A stretch of 64,000 bases of DNA, from assembly GCF_003863365.1 (NCBI RefSeq), contig NZ_RQXT01000003.1, positions 1 through 64,000 of the forward strand. Reading direction: 5' to 3'. Origin of the DNA: Mesorhizobium tamadayense (GTDB taxonomy: Bacteria; Pseudomonadota; Alphaproteobacteria; Rhizobiales; Rhizobiaceae). This document shows positions 47,807 through 58,747 of the stretch, one piece after another. How positions within the stretch are numbered: the first letter of the stretch is position 1; each line of letters begins with the position of its first letter. A model generated the notes under the pieces. That model had not been told where the DNA came from, searched no databases, and worked only from the letters and a program-made list of their open reading frames with translations. Position numbers and translations under genes: made by a program.

Positions 47807-48901
47807 ATGGCAAAGGCTGATACCGTCAGGAAACGGGCGCCGCTGAAAATCCGCCGGCCGCCGGTCGGCGCTTCGCCCGGCACCTTGATCGCCGATCCGG
47901 CGGCGCGGCGCAGCGAGCTCAGGCTGACGCTGATCTCGCCCGAAAAATTCAAGACCATCGACAATGCCAGCATCGACGAGCTCAATGCCCATTGCGAAAA
48001 ATGGCCGGTCGTCTGGCTGGATTGCACCGGTCTTGCCAACATCCCGCTAATCGAAGAGATCGGGCGGATTTTCAATCTGCATCCGCTGGCGCTGGAGGAT
48101 GTCGTCAACACCGGCCAGCGGCCGAAGGTGGATTTCTTCGAGGACCATGCCTTCGTCGTCATGCGCATGATCGACGATGTCACCGCGCATCGCTACGAGC
48201 AGATCGCGGTGTTCTTCGGCAAAAATTTCGTCGTCACCTTCCAGGAGCGCGAGGGCGACCCGTTCGATCCCGTGCGCAAGCGCATCGCCGCTTCCATGCC
48301 CAACCGGCTGCGCTCGCGCGGCGCCGACTATCTAGCCTACGCGCTGATCGACGCCATCGTCGACAGCTACTTCCCGCCGATCGAGGCCGCGGGCGAAGTG
48401 GTCGACGGTATCGAGGACCAGATGCTCAACACGCCGCACAAGCATCAGATGCGGCAGCTGCACGAATTGCGGCGCGACGCCAATGTCCTGAAGGGCGTGC
48501 TGTGGCCGATGCGCGATGCGCTGGCGACACTGATCCGCAACGATGTGCCCTTCGTGAAGGCCGCGACCAAGATCTTCTTCAACGACACGCTCGACCATTC
48601 GCTGCGGCTGATCGAGCTGGTCGAGAACCAGCGCGACATGCTGACCGGCCTGATCGAGATGCATCTGTCGCTGACCCAGGCGCGAACCAACGACGTCATC
48701 TCCTATCTGACGATCGTCTCGGTGATCTTCATGCCGCTCACCTTCCTTGTCGGTGTCTGGGGCATGAACTTCGAGCCGGAAAGCTCGCCCTGGAACATGC
48801 CGGAGCTGAAGGCTTACTACGGCTACCCGGCGGCACTTTTGTTGATGCTGGTCGTCGCTGTCGGGCTCGTCGCCTTCTTCAGATGGAAGAAATGGCTGTA
48901 A
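47807..48901 (+). CDS. corA: CorA family magnesium/divalent cation transporter
   Basis: 364 residues. A large N-terminal cytosolic domain (LHPLALEDVVNTGQRPKVDFF) leads to two C-terminal membrane helices with the selectivity motif GMN (VWGMNFE) between them and a basic tail (RWKKWL). ATG 47807 is preferred because the extension to 47759 begins in a repeat remnant. No ribosome binding site is strong. Its place between truB and rpsO is unusual. Confidence 0.9.
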   Translation: MAKADTVRKRAPLKIRRPPVGASPGTLIADPAARRSELRLTLISPEKFKTIDNASIDELNAHCEKWPVVWLDCTGLANIPLIEEIGRIFNLHPLALEDVVNTGQRPKVDFFEDHAFVVMRMIDDVTAHRYEQIAVFFGKNFVVTFQEREGDPFDPVRKRIAASMPNRLRSRGADYLAYALIDAIVDSYFPPIEAAGEVVDGIEDQMLNTPHKHQMRQLHELRRDANVLKGVLWPMRDALATLIRNDVPFVKAATKIFFNDTLDHSLRLIELVENQRDMLTGLIEMHLSLTQARTNDVISYLTIVSVIFMPLTFLVGVWGMNFEPESSPWNMPELKAYYGYPAALLLMLVVAVGLVAFFRWKKWL

Positions 48902-49090
48902 CGGCAGAACCCTCTGTTTTTCCGGCAAGACCTGCGACAAGCCGGCTTGACGATTAGGCTGGCCTTTTGCCGGAAATTGCACTATATGCGCCGCAGCTTC
49001 GCGCCCTGACGCGTTGCTTGCACCGGCCCCTGCTGGACGACATCCCGGCTGAGGGCGTCCCGTTTCCTCGAACAGATAAGGAAAAGCACG

Positions 49091-49360
49091 ATGTCGATTA
49101 CTGCCGATCGCAAAAAGGAACTGATGACTGAATTCGCGACCGCCAAGGGCGATACCGGATCCCCGGAAGTCCAGGTTGCCATCCTTTCCGAGCGGATCAA
49201 GAACCTGACGGAGCATTTCAAGGACCACAAGAAGGATAACCATTCCCGCCGTGGTTTGCTTGCTCTCGTCTCCCAGCGCCGCAGCCTGCTTGATTACCTC
49301 AAGCGCAAGGATGACGGGCGCTATCAGACGCTGATCGACAAGCTCGGTCTTCGTCGCTGA
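49091..49360 (+). CDS. rpsO: 30S ribosomal protein S15
   Basis: 89 residues, the usual S15 length, with [22 protein letters not shown] and [24 protein letters not shown]. It binds 16S rRNA helices 20-22. ATAAGGAAAAG lies just upstream. The 189-nt gap after corA should hold its promoter, but no convincing -35/-10 pair is evident. pnp follows, as in most bacteria. Confidence 0.97.
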   Translation: MSITADRKKELMTEFATAKGDTGSPEVQVAILSERIKNLTEHFKDHKKDNHSRRGLLALVSQRRSLLDYLKRKDDGRYQTLIDKLGLRR

Positions 49361-49366
49361 CGAATT

Positions 49367-49400
49367 GACCGGCGGGCTCTCTCCGGAGGGCCCGCCGGTC
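49367..49400 (+). terminator. Strong hairpin after rpsO
   Basis: Perfect 11-bp stem GACCGGCGGGC / GCCCGCCGGTC (49367-49377, 49390-49400) with a 12-nt loop, 6 nt after the rpsO stop. No T-run follows, so it may stabilise or process the rpsO 3' end rather than terminate. Confidence 0.65.
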
Positions 49401-49488
49401 GCGCATTGGTGCATCGGTCGTTCCGGTGTCCGATGCTGGGAATGGAGCGCGACGCGCTCTCGAAATTTGCATTCGCGCACGGCGCGTT

Positions 49489-49578
49489 CCGAAAACAGGG
49501 GTTTTCGGCGTCATGCGCAAGGCCGGCCGACTGGTCGGCCAGACCCGGTTCCGAAAGCGCAGAGGGCCATTCGGAACC
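49489..49578 (+). promoter_or_regulatory. pnp leader with three consecutive hairpins
   Basis: Stems CCGAAAAC/GTTTTCGG (49489-49508), GGCCGAC/GTCGGCC (49525-49540) and GGTTCCGAA/TTCGGAACC (49547-49578), all perfect, in the 385-nt gap between rpsO and pnp. In other bacteria pnp mRNA is cut by RNase III in its leader and repressed by PNPase; this region is a plausible equivalent. I saw no gene in the gap. Confidence 0.55.
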
Positions 49579-49745
49579 GCCCGTGGACGGTCATGGGGCA
49601 GGATTGCAGGATGCTCGCTCGGCTTGTGAGCCGGATCCATCGAGCTTCCCGTTGTCTTGCCCGTGGCTGCCCGAAGGAAGCCAGGGAAGGGATGCCCCGC
49701 GACCGTTGAGACGGCGCGACCCTTTCCGCATATGAAGGACAAGAT

Positions 49746-51893
<2,148 letters not shown>

Positions 51894-51915
51894 TCGGCCC
51901 GAACGGCTAATCGAG

Positions 51916-51948
51916 ACGGGCGCGCCGCGAGGTCGCGCCCGTTTTTTT
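51916..51948 (+). terminator. Rho-independent terminator after pnp
   Basis: Stem ACGGGCGCG/CGCGCCCGT (51916-51924, 51934-51942) with a 9-nt loop and seven T (51942-51948). It ends the rpsO-pnp unit 18 nt before the methyltransferase start. Confidence 0.9.
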
Positions 51949-51966
51949 GTTTGAAGAGTGGAGTGA

Positions 51967-52977
51967 ATGGCCGCAGAGCCGCTGAAGACGCTGTTTCATC
52001 CCTTTGAGGCCGAGGCGCTGCCTCTGCCGCGAAAGCAGGCCCGCGTCCTGTTCCTGGGCGCGGAGCCGGGCTTCCGGCTGCCCGACGGCTTCGATGCGGC
52101 ATTGCACCTCGTGCAAGGCTTCCGGCCGCATTTTCGCAGCCTGCAGGCAGCCGGCTACACGGTCACGCCGCGGGCGGAGGGTTCCGGTTTCGATGCAGCG
52201 CTTGTGCTGGCCGGCCGGCATCGCGGCCAGAACGAGCTGCGTATCGCCGAAGCCATCGAGCGCATCATGCCGGGGGGAGTGATCGTCGTCGCCGGCGGCA
52301 AGGAGGACGGCATCGACAGCCTGCGCAAACGCATCGATGTGCTGGCGCCGCTCGAGGCGCACCTGCCGAAACATCACGGCGTCGCCTTCTGGTTCCGCCA
52401 GGCAGGCGCGGAGGCGGCTGAGGCGCTTCGCGCCGCCAACCCCGATCTGATCGTCGAAGGCCGCTTCCGCACCGCGCCGGGCATGTTCTCCTTCGATCGC
52501 GTCGACGCAGGGTCGAAGCTCCTGCTGGATAGCCTGCCGGCAGGCCTTGCGGGCCACGTCGCCGATTTCTGCGCCGGCTGGGGCTATCTTGCGGCGGAAA
52601 TGGTGGAACGCCCGACAGGGCTCGCCGGTCTCGACCTCTACGAGGCGGATTTCGAGGCCCTCGAGGCGGCGAAGGTCAACGTCCGCTCTGCCGCTGTCGA
52701 GCCCCGCTTCTTCTGGACCGATCTGCTGACTGATGCGGTCGAGCGACGCTACGACGCGATCGTCATGAACCCGCCCTTCCACAGCGGCCGGGCCGCCGAG
52801 CCGGGCATCGGTTCAGGCATGATCCGCGCGGCGTCGAAGGCACTGAAACCAGGCGGGCGCCTGTTCATGGTCGCCAATCGCCAGTTGCCCTACGAGCAGG
52901 TGCTGGCGGCTGCCTTCTCCAGCCACGCCGAGGTCGCGCGCGACGGCATGTTCAAGGTGTTTTCGGCGCGCCGCTAA
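51967..52977 (+). CDS. Class I SAM-dependent methyltransferase, RsmC-like
   Basis: 336 residues. An N-terminal pseudo-domain lacking SAM motifs is followed by a C-terminal one with VADFCAGWGYLAAEM and the catalytic MNPPFHSGR, the layout of RsmC (m2G1207 of 16S rRNA). Amino-methyl transfer is supported by NPPF; the exact guanine is inferred. It starts just after the pnp terminator, and its TAA stop lies at the start of a palindromic repeat. Confidence 0.85.
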   Translation: MAAEPLKTLFHPFEAEALPLPRKQARVLFLGAEPGFRLPDGFDAALHLVQGFRPHFRSLQAAGYTVTPRAEGSGFDAALVLAGRHRGQNELRIAEAIERIMPGGVIVVAGGKEDGIDSLRKRIDVLAPLEAHLPKHHGVAFWFRQAGAEAAEALRAANPDLIVEGRFRTAPGMFSFDRVDAGSKLLLDSLPAGLAGHVADFCAGWGYLAAEMVERPTGLAGLDLYEADFEALEAAKVNVRSAAVEPRFFWTDLLTDAVERRYDAIVMNPPFHSGRAAEPGIGSGMIRAASKALKPGGRLFMVANRQLPYEQVLAAAFSSHAEVARDGMFKVFSARR

Positions 52978-53128
52978 TGCATGTCGCCCCAAAGTGTGCA
53001 GCGGTTTTGGGAGAGCGACATGCATCAAAACAAAGACTTAAAGCGTATCGCCTGAACCCGTTTCAGCGCGACACGCTTAAAAAAGCAATTCCAGGAAAGG
53101 TGTAGAGCGGTTTTCCATCCGGAATTGC
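52975..53128. repeat. Palindromic intergenic repeat, three modules
   Basis: The longest copy: module one arms ATGCATGTCG/CGACATGCAT (52977-52986, 53016-53025); module two an imperfect stem AAGCGTATCGC with GCGACACGCTT (53041-53079); module three arms GCAATTCC/GGAATTGC (53085-53092, 53121-53128) around AGAGCGGTTTTCC. Modules one and two also occur together near 18.9 kb (inverse order), and module three alone elsewhere. Confidence 0.9.
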
Positions 53129-53151
53129 GCCAGGAAAAAGGGCGCAGCGCC

Positions 53152-54705
53152 CTACTGCAGGCTGACGAGGCGTGCCGGCTCGCGCCTGGCATGAGCGGAG
53201 CGCATCTGGCCGAGCTCGATCTTGAGCGGCGCCGGACGGCCGTACAGGTAGCCCTGCACCACCTCGCAGCCGGCGGCCCTCAGCAGTGTCGCCTGGCTCT
53301 CGGTCTCGACGCCTTCGGCGATGATGCCGACGCCGAGCGCCCGCGACAGCCCGACGATGGTCGAGACGACAGCGCCGGAGCTGGAGTCGGTGTCGATACG
53401 GCTGACGAAAGAGCGGTCGATCTTCAGCTTGCCGAACGAGAAGTCTATCAGGTAGCTCAAGTTCGAGTAGCCGGTGCCGAAATCGTCAACGGCGACAGAG
53501 ATGCCCATGTCGGCGAGCTGCCGCAGGATGACGGCCGCGCGGTCGCGGTCCTGCATCATCGCTGTTTCGGTGATTTCGAGTTCCAGCCGCGACGGCTTGA
53601 TGCCGGTCGACGCCATGGTCTCGCGCACGAGGCCGACGAAGTCCCTGGTCATGAACTGGACCGGCGAGATGTTGACGGCCACGAAGCAATCCTCCGGCAG
53701 GTATTGGGCGTCGCTGCAGGCCTTGCGCAGCACCCACTCGCCGATCGGGTTGATCATGCCGGTTTCCTCGGCGATCGGAATGAATTCCATCGGCGGGATC
53801 ATGCCGCGCTCCGGGTGCTTCCACCGGATCAGCGCCTCATAGCCGACGACGCGGCCGCTCGGCAGGTCGAGCTGCGGCTGGTAATGCAGACTGAAGTCGC
53901 CCCGGTCGAAGGCGGTTTTCAACTCGGACTCGATCCATTGCCGGTAGTCCGCCACCCGCCCCATATCGGCGTGGAAGACCGACCAGTTGCCGATGCCGCT
54001 TGCACGCGCATTCTGCAGCGCCAGGTTGGAGCGGCGAAGGACGAGCACCGGATCGACCCCGTCCTTCGGCATCGCCACGATACCGACGGACATGCTGACG
54101 GACTGCAGATGTGTCTGGAGCTGATAGGGCTCCATCATCTGGTTGATGAGCTTTTCGAGGAACCCTTCGAGCGATCCCCTTAGATCGCGGTCCGGCAGCA
54201 GCACGGCGAATTCGCCGGCGCCGATACGCCCGATCACCGCGTCCTCCGGCATGTTCTCCTTCAGCCTTTCGGTGAAGACACGGATCAGCTCGTCGCCGTG
54301 GCTGTAGCCGATGGAATCGTTGATCTGCTTGAAGCGGTCGATGTCGATATCGATCAGGTAGACCGGTTCGCCGGTCCTGATCGTTTCCGACGCCGCCGCG
54401 GCGGTCTTGCCGACCATGGCCGGGCGAGACAGCAGGCCGGTCAGCTTGTCGAAATGCGTTTCCTTGAAGACGTATTCGGCCGATTCATCGACGCCCGCGA
54501 AGAAGGAGAGCGCGGCGCCGCCGGCGGAAAGGGCGCAGAGCGCGGCGATGATGCCCGCGATCGTCCCCGCCGGCATTCCGGCCAGGCCGTCGCCGAAGCC
54601 GAACCGCAGTCCCCAGAGTCCGAGGATAAAACTGCCCATGGCCGAGCTGGCGATGGTGATCAGCCGGAACAGCGGTGTTCGCTTCGGGTTGCTGACTGCA
54701 GGCAT
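53152..54705 (-). CDS. GGDEF-EAL protein, likely c-di-GMP phosphodiesterase
   Basis: 517 residues. Two N-terminal membrane helices (LITIASSAMGSFILGLWGL; MPAGTIAGIIAALCALSAGG) are followed by a GGDEF domain whose signature is GAGEF (162-166), so cyclase activity is probably lost, and an EAL domain with EAL at 290-292, the ITET block and DDFGTGYSN at 407-415 all intact. It should degrade c-di-GMP, with the GGDEF half possibly sensing GTP. It is minus-strand, flanked by repeats on both sides, and separate from the fab operon. Confidence 0.9.
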   Translation of the reverse strand: MPAVSNPKRTPLFRLITIASSAMGSFILGLWGLRFGFGDGLAGMPAGTIAGIIAALCALSAGGAALSFFAGVDESAEYVFKETHFDKLTGLLSRPAMVGKTAAAASETIRTGEPVYLIDIDIDRFKQINDSIGYSHGDELIRVFTERLKENMPEDAVIGRIGAGEFAVLLPDRDLRGSLEGFLEKLINQMMEPYQLQTHLQSVSMSVGIVAMPKDGVDPVLVLRRSNLALQNARASGIGNWSVFHADMGRVADYRQWIESELKTAFDRGDFSLHYQPQLDLPSGRVVGYEALIRWKHPERGMIPPMEFIPIAEETGMINPIGEWVLRKACSDAQYLPEDCFVAVNISPVQFMTRDFVGLVRETMASTGIKPSRLELEITETAMMQDRDRAAVILRQLADMGISVAVDDFGTGYSNLSYLIDFSFGKLKIDRSFVSRIDTDSSSGAVVSTIVGLSRALGVGIIAEGVETESQATLLRAAGCEVVQGYLYGRPAPLKIELGQMRSAHARREPARLVSLQ

Positions 54706-54804
54706 GCAAGGTTCCTGAACTACAGGACCTCTTAGCGGATACCTCCTTAAAATGAGTTTCCGCCAATGCCTCCAATTTTACTGGAAGGTCCTTTTTGCGT
54801 TAGA

Positions 54805-54906
54805 GCAATTCCAGGAAAAGTGTGAAGCGGTTTTCCGCCAGGAATTGCGTAAAAACAAAGAGATAGAGCGGTTCGGCGTTTCCGTGAAACGGTGAACCGC
54901 TCTATC
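54805..54906. repeat. Palindromic intergenic repeat, two modules
   Basis: Module one has arms GCAATTCC (54805-54812) and GGAATTGC (54841-54848) around AAAAGTGTGAAGCGGTTTTC. Module two has 13-bp perfect arms starting GATAGAGCGGTTC (54862-54874, 54894-54906). It ends 3 nt from the fabI stop, between fabI and the GGDEF-EAL gene start. Confidence 0.9.
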
Positions 54907-54909
54907 GAA

Positions 54910-55731
54910 TTATTCGCGGGCGCCGTCGTTCTGCTTCAGTTCCTCGAGCGCCGGCATGGAGACGATGTGGTAGCCGGAATCGACATAGTGGATCTCGCCT
55001 GTGACCCCCGAAGACAGATCCGACAGCAGGTAGAGCGCCGAGCCGCCGACCTCGTCGATGGTCACCGTGCGCCGCAGCGGCGAATTGCGCTGCTGATAGG
55101 AGAACATGTGGCGCGCGTCGGAAACGCCGGAGCCGGCGAGCGTCCGCACCGGTCCCGCCGAGATGCCGTTCACCCGGATGCCGCGCGGACCGTAGTCATT
55201 GGCGAGATAGCGCACGCTCGCCTCCAGCCCTGCCTTGGCGACGCCCATGACATTGTAGTTCGGCATGACCCGCACCGACCCGGCATAGGTCAGCGTGATC
55301 ATCGAGCCGCCGTTCGTCATCAGCGCCGCGGCATTGCGGGCGACCTCGGTGAAGGAATAGCAAGAGATCACCATGGTGCGGACGAAGTTGTCGCGGCTGG
55401 TGTCGGCGTAGAGGCCCTTGAGCTCGTTCTTGTCGGAGAAGCCGATGGCGTGGACGATGAAATCCAGTCCGCCCCAGGCCTTGCCGAGCGTCTCGAAGGT
55501 CGCGGTGACGGACGCGCTGTCCTCGACGTCGCAAGGCACGATCAGCGAGGCGCCGACCTTCTCGGCCAGCGGCTTGACCCGTCGCCCGAAAGCGTCGCCC
55601 TGATAGGTGAAGGCAAGTTCCGCCCCGTGTTCGGATAGTTTTTTGGCGATGCCCCAGGCGATCGAATGATCGTTGGCGACCCCCATGACAAGCCCGCGCT
55701 TGCCCTTCATCAACCCGTCCATAAAAGGCAA
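54910..55731 (-). CDS. fabI: Enoyl-ACP reductase (NADH) FabI
   Basis: 273 residues, last step of the fatty-acid elongation cycle. The N-terminal nucleotide-binding motif is GLVMGVANDHSIAWGIAKKL; the active-site YAGSVRVMPNYNVMGVAKAGLE holds the FabI Tyr and Lys, followed by GPVRTLAGSGVSDARHM. Only 4 nt separate it from fabB, in the order fabA-fabB-fabI on the minus strand. Confidence 0.95.
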   Translation of the reverse strand: MPFMDGLMKGKRGLVMGVANDHSIAWGIAKKLSEHGAELAFTYQGDAFGRRVKPLAEKVGASLIVPCDVEDSASVTATFETLGKAWGGLDFIVHAIGFSDKNELKGLYADTSRDNFVRTMVISCYSFTEVARNAAALMTNGGSMITLTYAGSVRVMPNYNVMGVAKAGLEASVRYLANDYGPRGIRVNGISAGPVRTLAGSGVSDARHMFSYQQRNSPLRRTVTIDEVGGSALYLLSDLSSGVTGEIHYVDSGYHIVSMPALEELKQNDGARE

Positions 55732-55735
55732 ATCC

Positions 55736-56956
55736 TTATGCGGAATAGCGCTGGAAAATCAGCGTTGCGTTGGTGCCGCCGAAACCGAAGGAATTGGACA
55801 AAACGGTGTCGATCTTGGCGTTGTCGATGCGCTTGCGCACGATCGGCATGTCCTCGAATTCCGGATCGAGCTCCTCGATATGGGCGCTCTCGCCGATGAA
55901 GCCGCCCTGCATCATCAGGATCGAGTAGATCGATTCCTGGACACCGGCGGCACCCAGCGAGTGGCCGGTGAGGGACTTGGTCGAGGTGATGAACGGCATC
56001 TTGTCGCCGAACACTTCGCGGATGGCGCCCATTTCCTTGGAATCGCCGACCGGCGTCGAGGTGCCGTGCGTGTTGATGTAGTCGACCGGCGAAGACACCG
56101 TGGCAAGCGCCTGCCGCATGCAGCGAATAGCGCCTTCGCCGGACGGCGCTACCATGTCGTAGCCGTCGGAAGTCGCGCCGTAGCCGACGATCTCGGCATA
56201 GATCTTGGCGCCGCGCGCCTTGGCGTGCTCGAGCTCTTCCAGCACCAGCACGCCCGCGCCGCCGGCGATGACGAAGCCGTCGCGATTGACGTCATACGCG
56301 CGGGAAGCAGTCGACGCCCGATCGTTGAATTTCGACGACATTGCGCCCATGGCATCGAACAGGTCCGACATCGTCCAGTCGAGATCCTCGTGGCCGCCGG
56401 CGAAGACCATGTCCTGCTTGCCCCACTGGATCAGCTCATAGGCATTGCCGATGCAATGCGCCGAGGTCGAGCAGGCGGACGAGATCGAGTAGTTGACGCC
56501 GTGGATCTTGAACCAGGTGGCCAAAGTGGCCGAAGCGGTCGACGACATCGCCTTCGGCACCGCGAACGGGCCGATGCGTTTCGGGCTGCCATTCTTGAGC
56601 GTCGTTTCGGCGGCTTCCACGATGGTCCTGGTCGACGGTCCGCCGGAGCCCATGACGATGCCGGTCCGCTCATTGGTGATGTCGCTCTCGCCTAAACCGG
56701 CGTCCGCGATCGCCTGATCCATCGCGACATGGTTCCAGGCGGCACCTTGGCTCAGGAAACGCATGGCGCGGCGGTCGATCATCGCCGACGGGTCGAGCGT
56801 CGGCGCGCCCCACACCTGGCAGCGGAAGCCGTGCTCTGCGAAGGAATTGGAATAGCTGATGCCCGACTTGGCATCGTAAAGCGAGGCCTGCACCTCATTG
56901 GCGTTGTTGCCGATCGACGACACAACGCCGAGGCCTGTCACTACGACACGTCTCAT
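55736..56956 (-). CDS. fabB: Beta-ketoacyl-ACP synthase I (FabB)
   Basis: 406 residues. Catalytic Cys in [13 protein letters not shown], His in [14 protein letters not shown] and GHSLGAAG, the condensing-enzyme triad. It elongates the unsaturated intermediates made by FabA. The start at 56956 has AAGGAG about 7 nt upstream ([14 protein letters not shown]); the extension to 57049 is rejected. Confidence 0.95.
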   Translation of the reverse strand: MRRVVVTGLGVVSSIGNNANEVQASLYDAKSGISYSNSFAEHGFRCQVWGAPTLDPSAMIDRRAMRFLSQGAAWNHVAMDQAIADAGLGESDITNERTGIVMGSGGPSTRTIVEAAETTLKNGSPKRIGPFAVPKAMSSTASATLATWFKIHGVNYSISSACSTSAHCIGNAYELIQWGKQDMVFAGGHEDLDWTMSDLFDAMGAMSSKFNDRASTASRAYDVNRDGFVIAGGAGVLVLEELEHAKARGAKIYAEIVGYGATSDGYDMVAPSGEGAIRCMRQALATVSSPVDYINTHGTSTPVGDSKEMGAIREVFGDKMPFITSTKSLTGHSLGAAGVQESIYSILMMQGGFIGESAHIEELDPEFEDMPIVRKRIDNAKIDTVLSNSFGFGGTNATLIFQRYSA

Positions 56957-57083
56957 TCGCAACTCCTTCCGGCGTACTTTGGCGAAAAACCTAGCCGGTT
57001 TTCGCCTTTGATCATACGCAAAATAAACTGCCGCAGCGTCCTTGCGCATCGGTCGGACGCGCGAGGGCAGTGGCGAAAAGCGA

Positions 57084-57599
57084 TCAGGCGGCCGACTGCT
57101 TGGACAGGCCGACCTTCAGATCCGTTGCCGCGTATATGGGGTCGCCATCCGCCTTGAGCCAGCCATCGGCGATGCCGAGCACGAGGCGGCCGCGCATCAC
57201 GCGCTTGAAGTCGACGCCATATTCGACCTTCTTGACCGACGGCGTCACCATGCCCTTGAACTTCACCTCGCCGGTCGACAGCGCCATGCCCTTGCCCGGT
57301 TCGCCGAGCCAGCCGAGATAGAAGCCGGTCAGCTGCCACATGGCGTCGAGGCCGAGGCAGCCCGGCATGATCGGATTGCCGATGAAATGGCAGGCGAAGA
57401 ACCAAAGATCCGGCTTGATGTCGAATTCGGCGCGGATGAAACCCTTGTCGAAAGCGCCGCCGGTCTCGCTGATCTCGGTGATGCGGTCGAACATCAGCAT
57501 CGGCGGGTAGGGCAGCTGGGCGTTTCCCGGTCCGAACAGCTCGCCGCGGGCGCAGGCAAGCAGTTCCTCGTAATCGTAGCTGGACTTTTGACCCGCCAT
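57084..57599 (-). CDS. fabA: 3-hydroxydecanoyl-ACP dehydratase/isomerase FabA
   Basis: 171 residues. The hot-dog fold catalytic His and Asp are in [22 protein letters not shown]. FabA introduces the cis double bond for unsaturated fatty acids, with FabB elongating. It is first in the fabA-fabB-fabI order and divergent from irr across 246 nt, a conserved rhizobial arrangement. Confidence 0.96.
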   Translation of the reverse strand: MAGQKSSYDYEELLACARGELFGPGNAQLPYPPMLMFDRITEISETGGAFDKGFIRAEFDIKPDLWFFACHFIGNPIMPGCLGLDAMWQLTGFYLGWLGEPGKGMALSTGEVKFKGMVTPSVKKVEYGVDFKRVMRGRLVLGIADGWLKADGDPIYAATDLKVGLSKQSAA

Positions 57600-57845
57600 T
57601 TAACTCCGTCCCCGTTTTCCGTCCGGGCGGCAGGGCGCCCATGTTCTTTGGTTTCCTAACACACTCTGTTTGCGGCCGGAAACCGGCGTTTGCGCTTAAC
57701 CCGTGCGCCTGCCTGGGTCAATGCGCGCTATTGATCGCATTTGGGCGACAGAATATATGTCGGGTGGTGTCCAGTTCTTGGCATTGACGTCTTTTTGCCA
57801 TTCTGGACCTGTCTATGGGGCTGGCTGCAAGCTTCGATGGGATAG

Positions 57846-58277
57846 ATGGATTCGGGCTGCCGGAAGGAAAATGTCGCTGTGGACAAGCGGGTTCGCGAAG
57901 CCGGCCTGAGGCCGACGCGCCAGCGCATTGCGTTGGCCGATCTGCTTTTCGCCAAGGGCGACCGCCACCTCTCGGCCGAGGAACTGCATGAAGAGGCGAT
58001 CGCCGCCGGCGTGCCGGTTTCGCTGGCGACCGTCTACAATGCGCTGCATCAGTTCACCCAGGCCGGCCTGCTTCGCATCCTGGCGGTCGAAGGGTCGAAA
58101 ACCTATTTCGACACCAACACTTCGGACCACCATCACTTCTATGTCGAGGGCGAGAACCGGATCTTCGATATCGCCAGCGGCCCGGTGAGCGTCTCCAACC
58201 TGCCGGAACCTCCGGAAGGCATGGAGATCGCCAATGTGGATATCGTGGTGAGACTGCGCCCCAAGAGCCGCGGCTGA
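57846..58277 (+). CDS. irr: Iron response regulator Irr (Fur family)
   Basis: 143 residues. The winged-helix (LRPTRQRIALADLLF, VSLATVYNALHQF) is followed by the metal/haem region SDHHHFYVEG with the three-His run typical of Irr. Irr binds ICE motifs and in rhizobia controls haem synthesis, iron storage and uptake when iron is low; it is degraded or inactivated when haem is plentiful. No Cys-Pro haem regulatory motif is seen near the N-terminus, as in other non-Bradyrhizobium forms. GTG 57879 has a better ribosome binding site (GGAAGGAAA) and would give 132 residues. The fabA side is standard. Confidence 0.92.
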   Translation: MDSGCRKENVAVDKRVREAGLRPTRQRIALADLLFAKGDRHLSAEELHEEAIAAGVPVSLATVYNALHQFTQAGLLRILAVEGSKTYFDTNTSDHHHFYVEGENRIFDIASGPVSVSNLPEPPEGMEIANVDIVVRLRPKSRG

Positions 58278-58281
58278 TCTG

Positions 58282-58311
58282 CCCCGCGATGAGACCCCCC
58301 GCGATGAGACC
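58282..58311 (+). repeat. 15-bp tandem duplication over a start codon
   Basis: CCCCGCGATGAGACC is repeated exactly at 58282-58296 and 58297-58311, giving two in-frame ATGs (58289 and 58304) for the DUF4260 gene. Confidence 0.9.
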
Positions 58312-58672
58312 CGTCGATCTGGCGGTCCGGCTCGAATGGGTCGCGGCCGCCGTGGCGGCCATCGTCTTCTACAAAATGACCGGCGTGTCCTGGTGGCTAT
58401 TGGCGCTGCTCATCCTGGCGCCGGATCTGTCGATGCTCGGCTATCTCGCCGGGCCGCGTGTCGGCGCTGTCGCCTACAACGCCCTGCACATGCTGATCGT
58501 CCCGCTCGTCCTTGCGCTTGCCGGAGTGTTGTTTGCCGGCCCAATCACGACCGCGGTGGCGCTCATCTGGATCGCCCACATCGCCATCGACCGCGCCCTC
58601 GGCTACGGCCTGAAACTGTCAACCGGTTTTCAGGATACGCATCTCGGCCGCATCGGACGCGCTAGACCATGA
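58289..58672 (+). CDS. DUF4260 domain protein, small membrane protein
   Basis: 127 residues with about four hydrophobic segments (VAAAVAAIVFYKM, WWLLALLILAPDLSMLGYLAG, LHMLIVPLVLALAGVLF, TAVALIWIAHIAIDRALGYG). LAPDLSMLGY and IDRALGYGLK are the conserved parts of this family of unknown function. It follows irr by 11 nt and may be co-transcribed. The stop is inside a palindromic repeat, so the last residues (RARP) are repeat-linked. Confidence 0.85.
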   Translation: MRPPAMRPVDLAVRLEWVAAAVAAIVFYKMTGVSWWLLALLILAPDLSMLGYLAGPRVGAVAYNALHMLIVPLVLALAGVLFAGPITTAVALIWIAHIAIDRALGYGLKLSTGFQDTHLGRIGRARP

Positions 58673-58733
58673 TCCCGAACCGAAGGACCGCGGCAGCGAA
58701 AAGTGGGCACCGGTTTTCGGATGAGATCATGGT
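58667..58733. repeat. Palindromic repeat (ACCATGATC type)
   Basis: Arms ACCATGATC (58667-58675) and GATCATGGT (58725-58733), core AAAAGTGGGCACCGGTTTTC. The same type as at 28905-28951. The TGA at 58670-58672 in its left arm is the stop of the DUF4260 gene. Confidence 0.9.
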
Positions 58734-58747
58734 GCACAGAAGAAAGA

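Noticed and set aside
48902..49090. Sigma-70 promoter for rpsO from TTGACG (48947) and TATATG (48983)
   Set aside because: The spacing is 30 nt, too long for a normal promoter.
57600..57845. RirA IRO-box or ICE in the fabA-irr gap
   Set aside because: No TGA-N9-TCA or TTTAGAA palindrome is present by eye.
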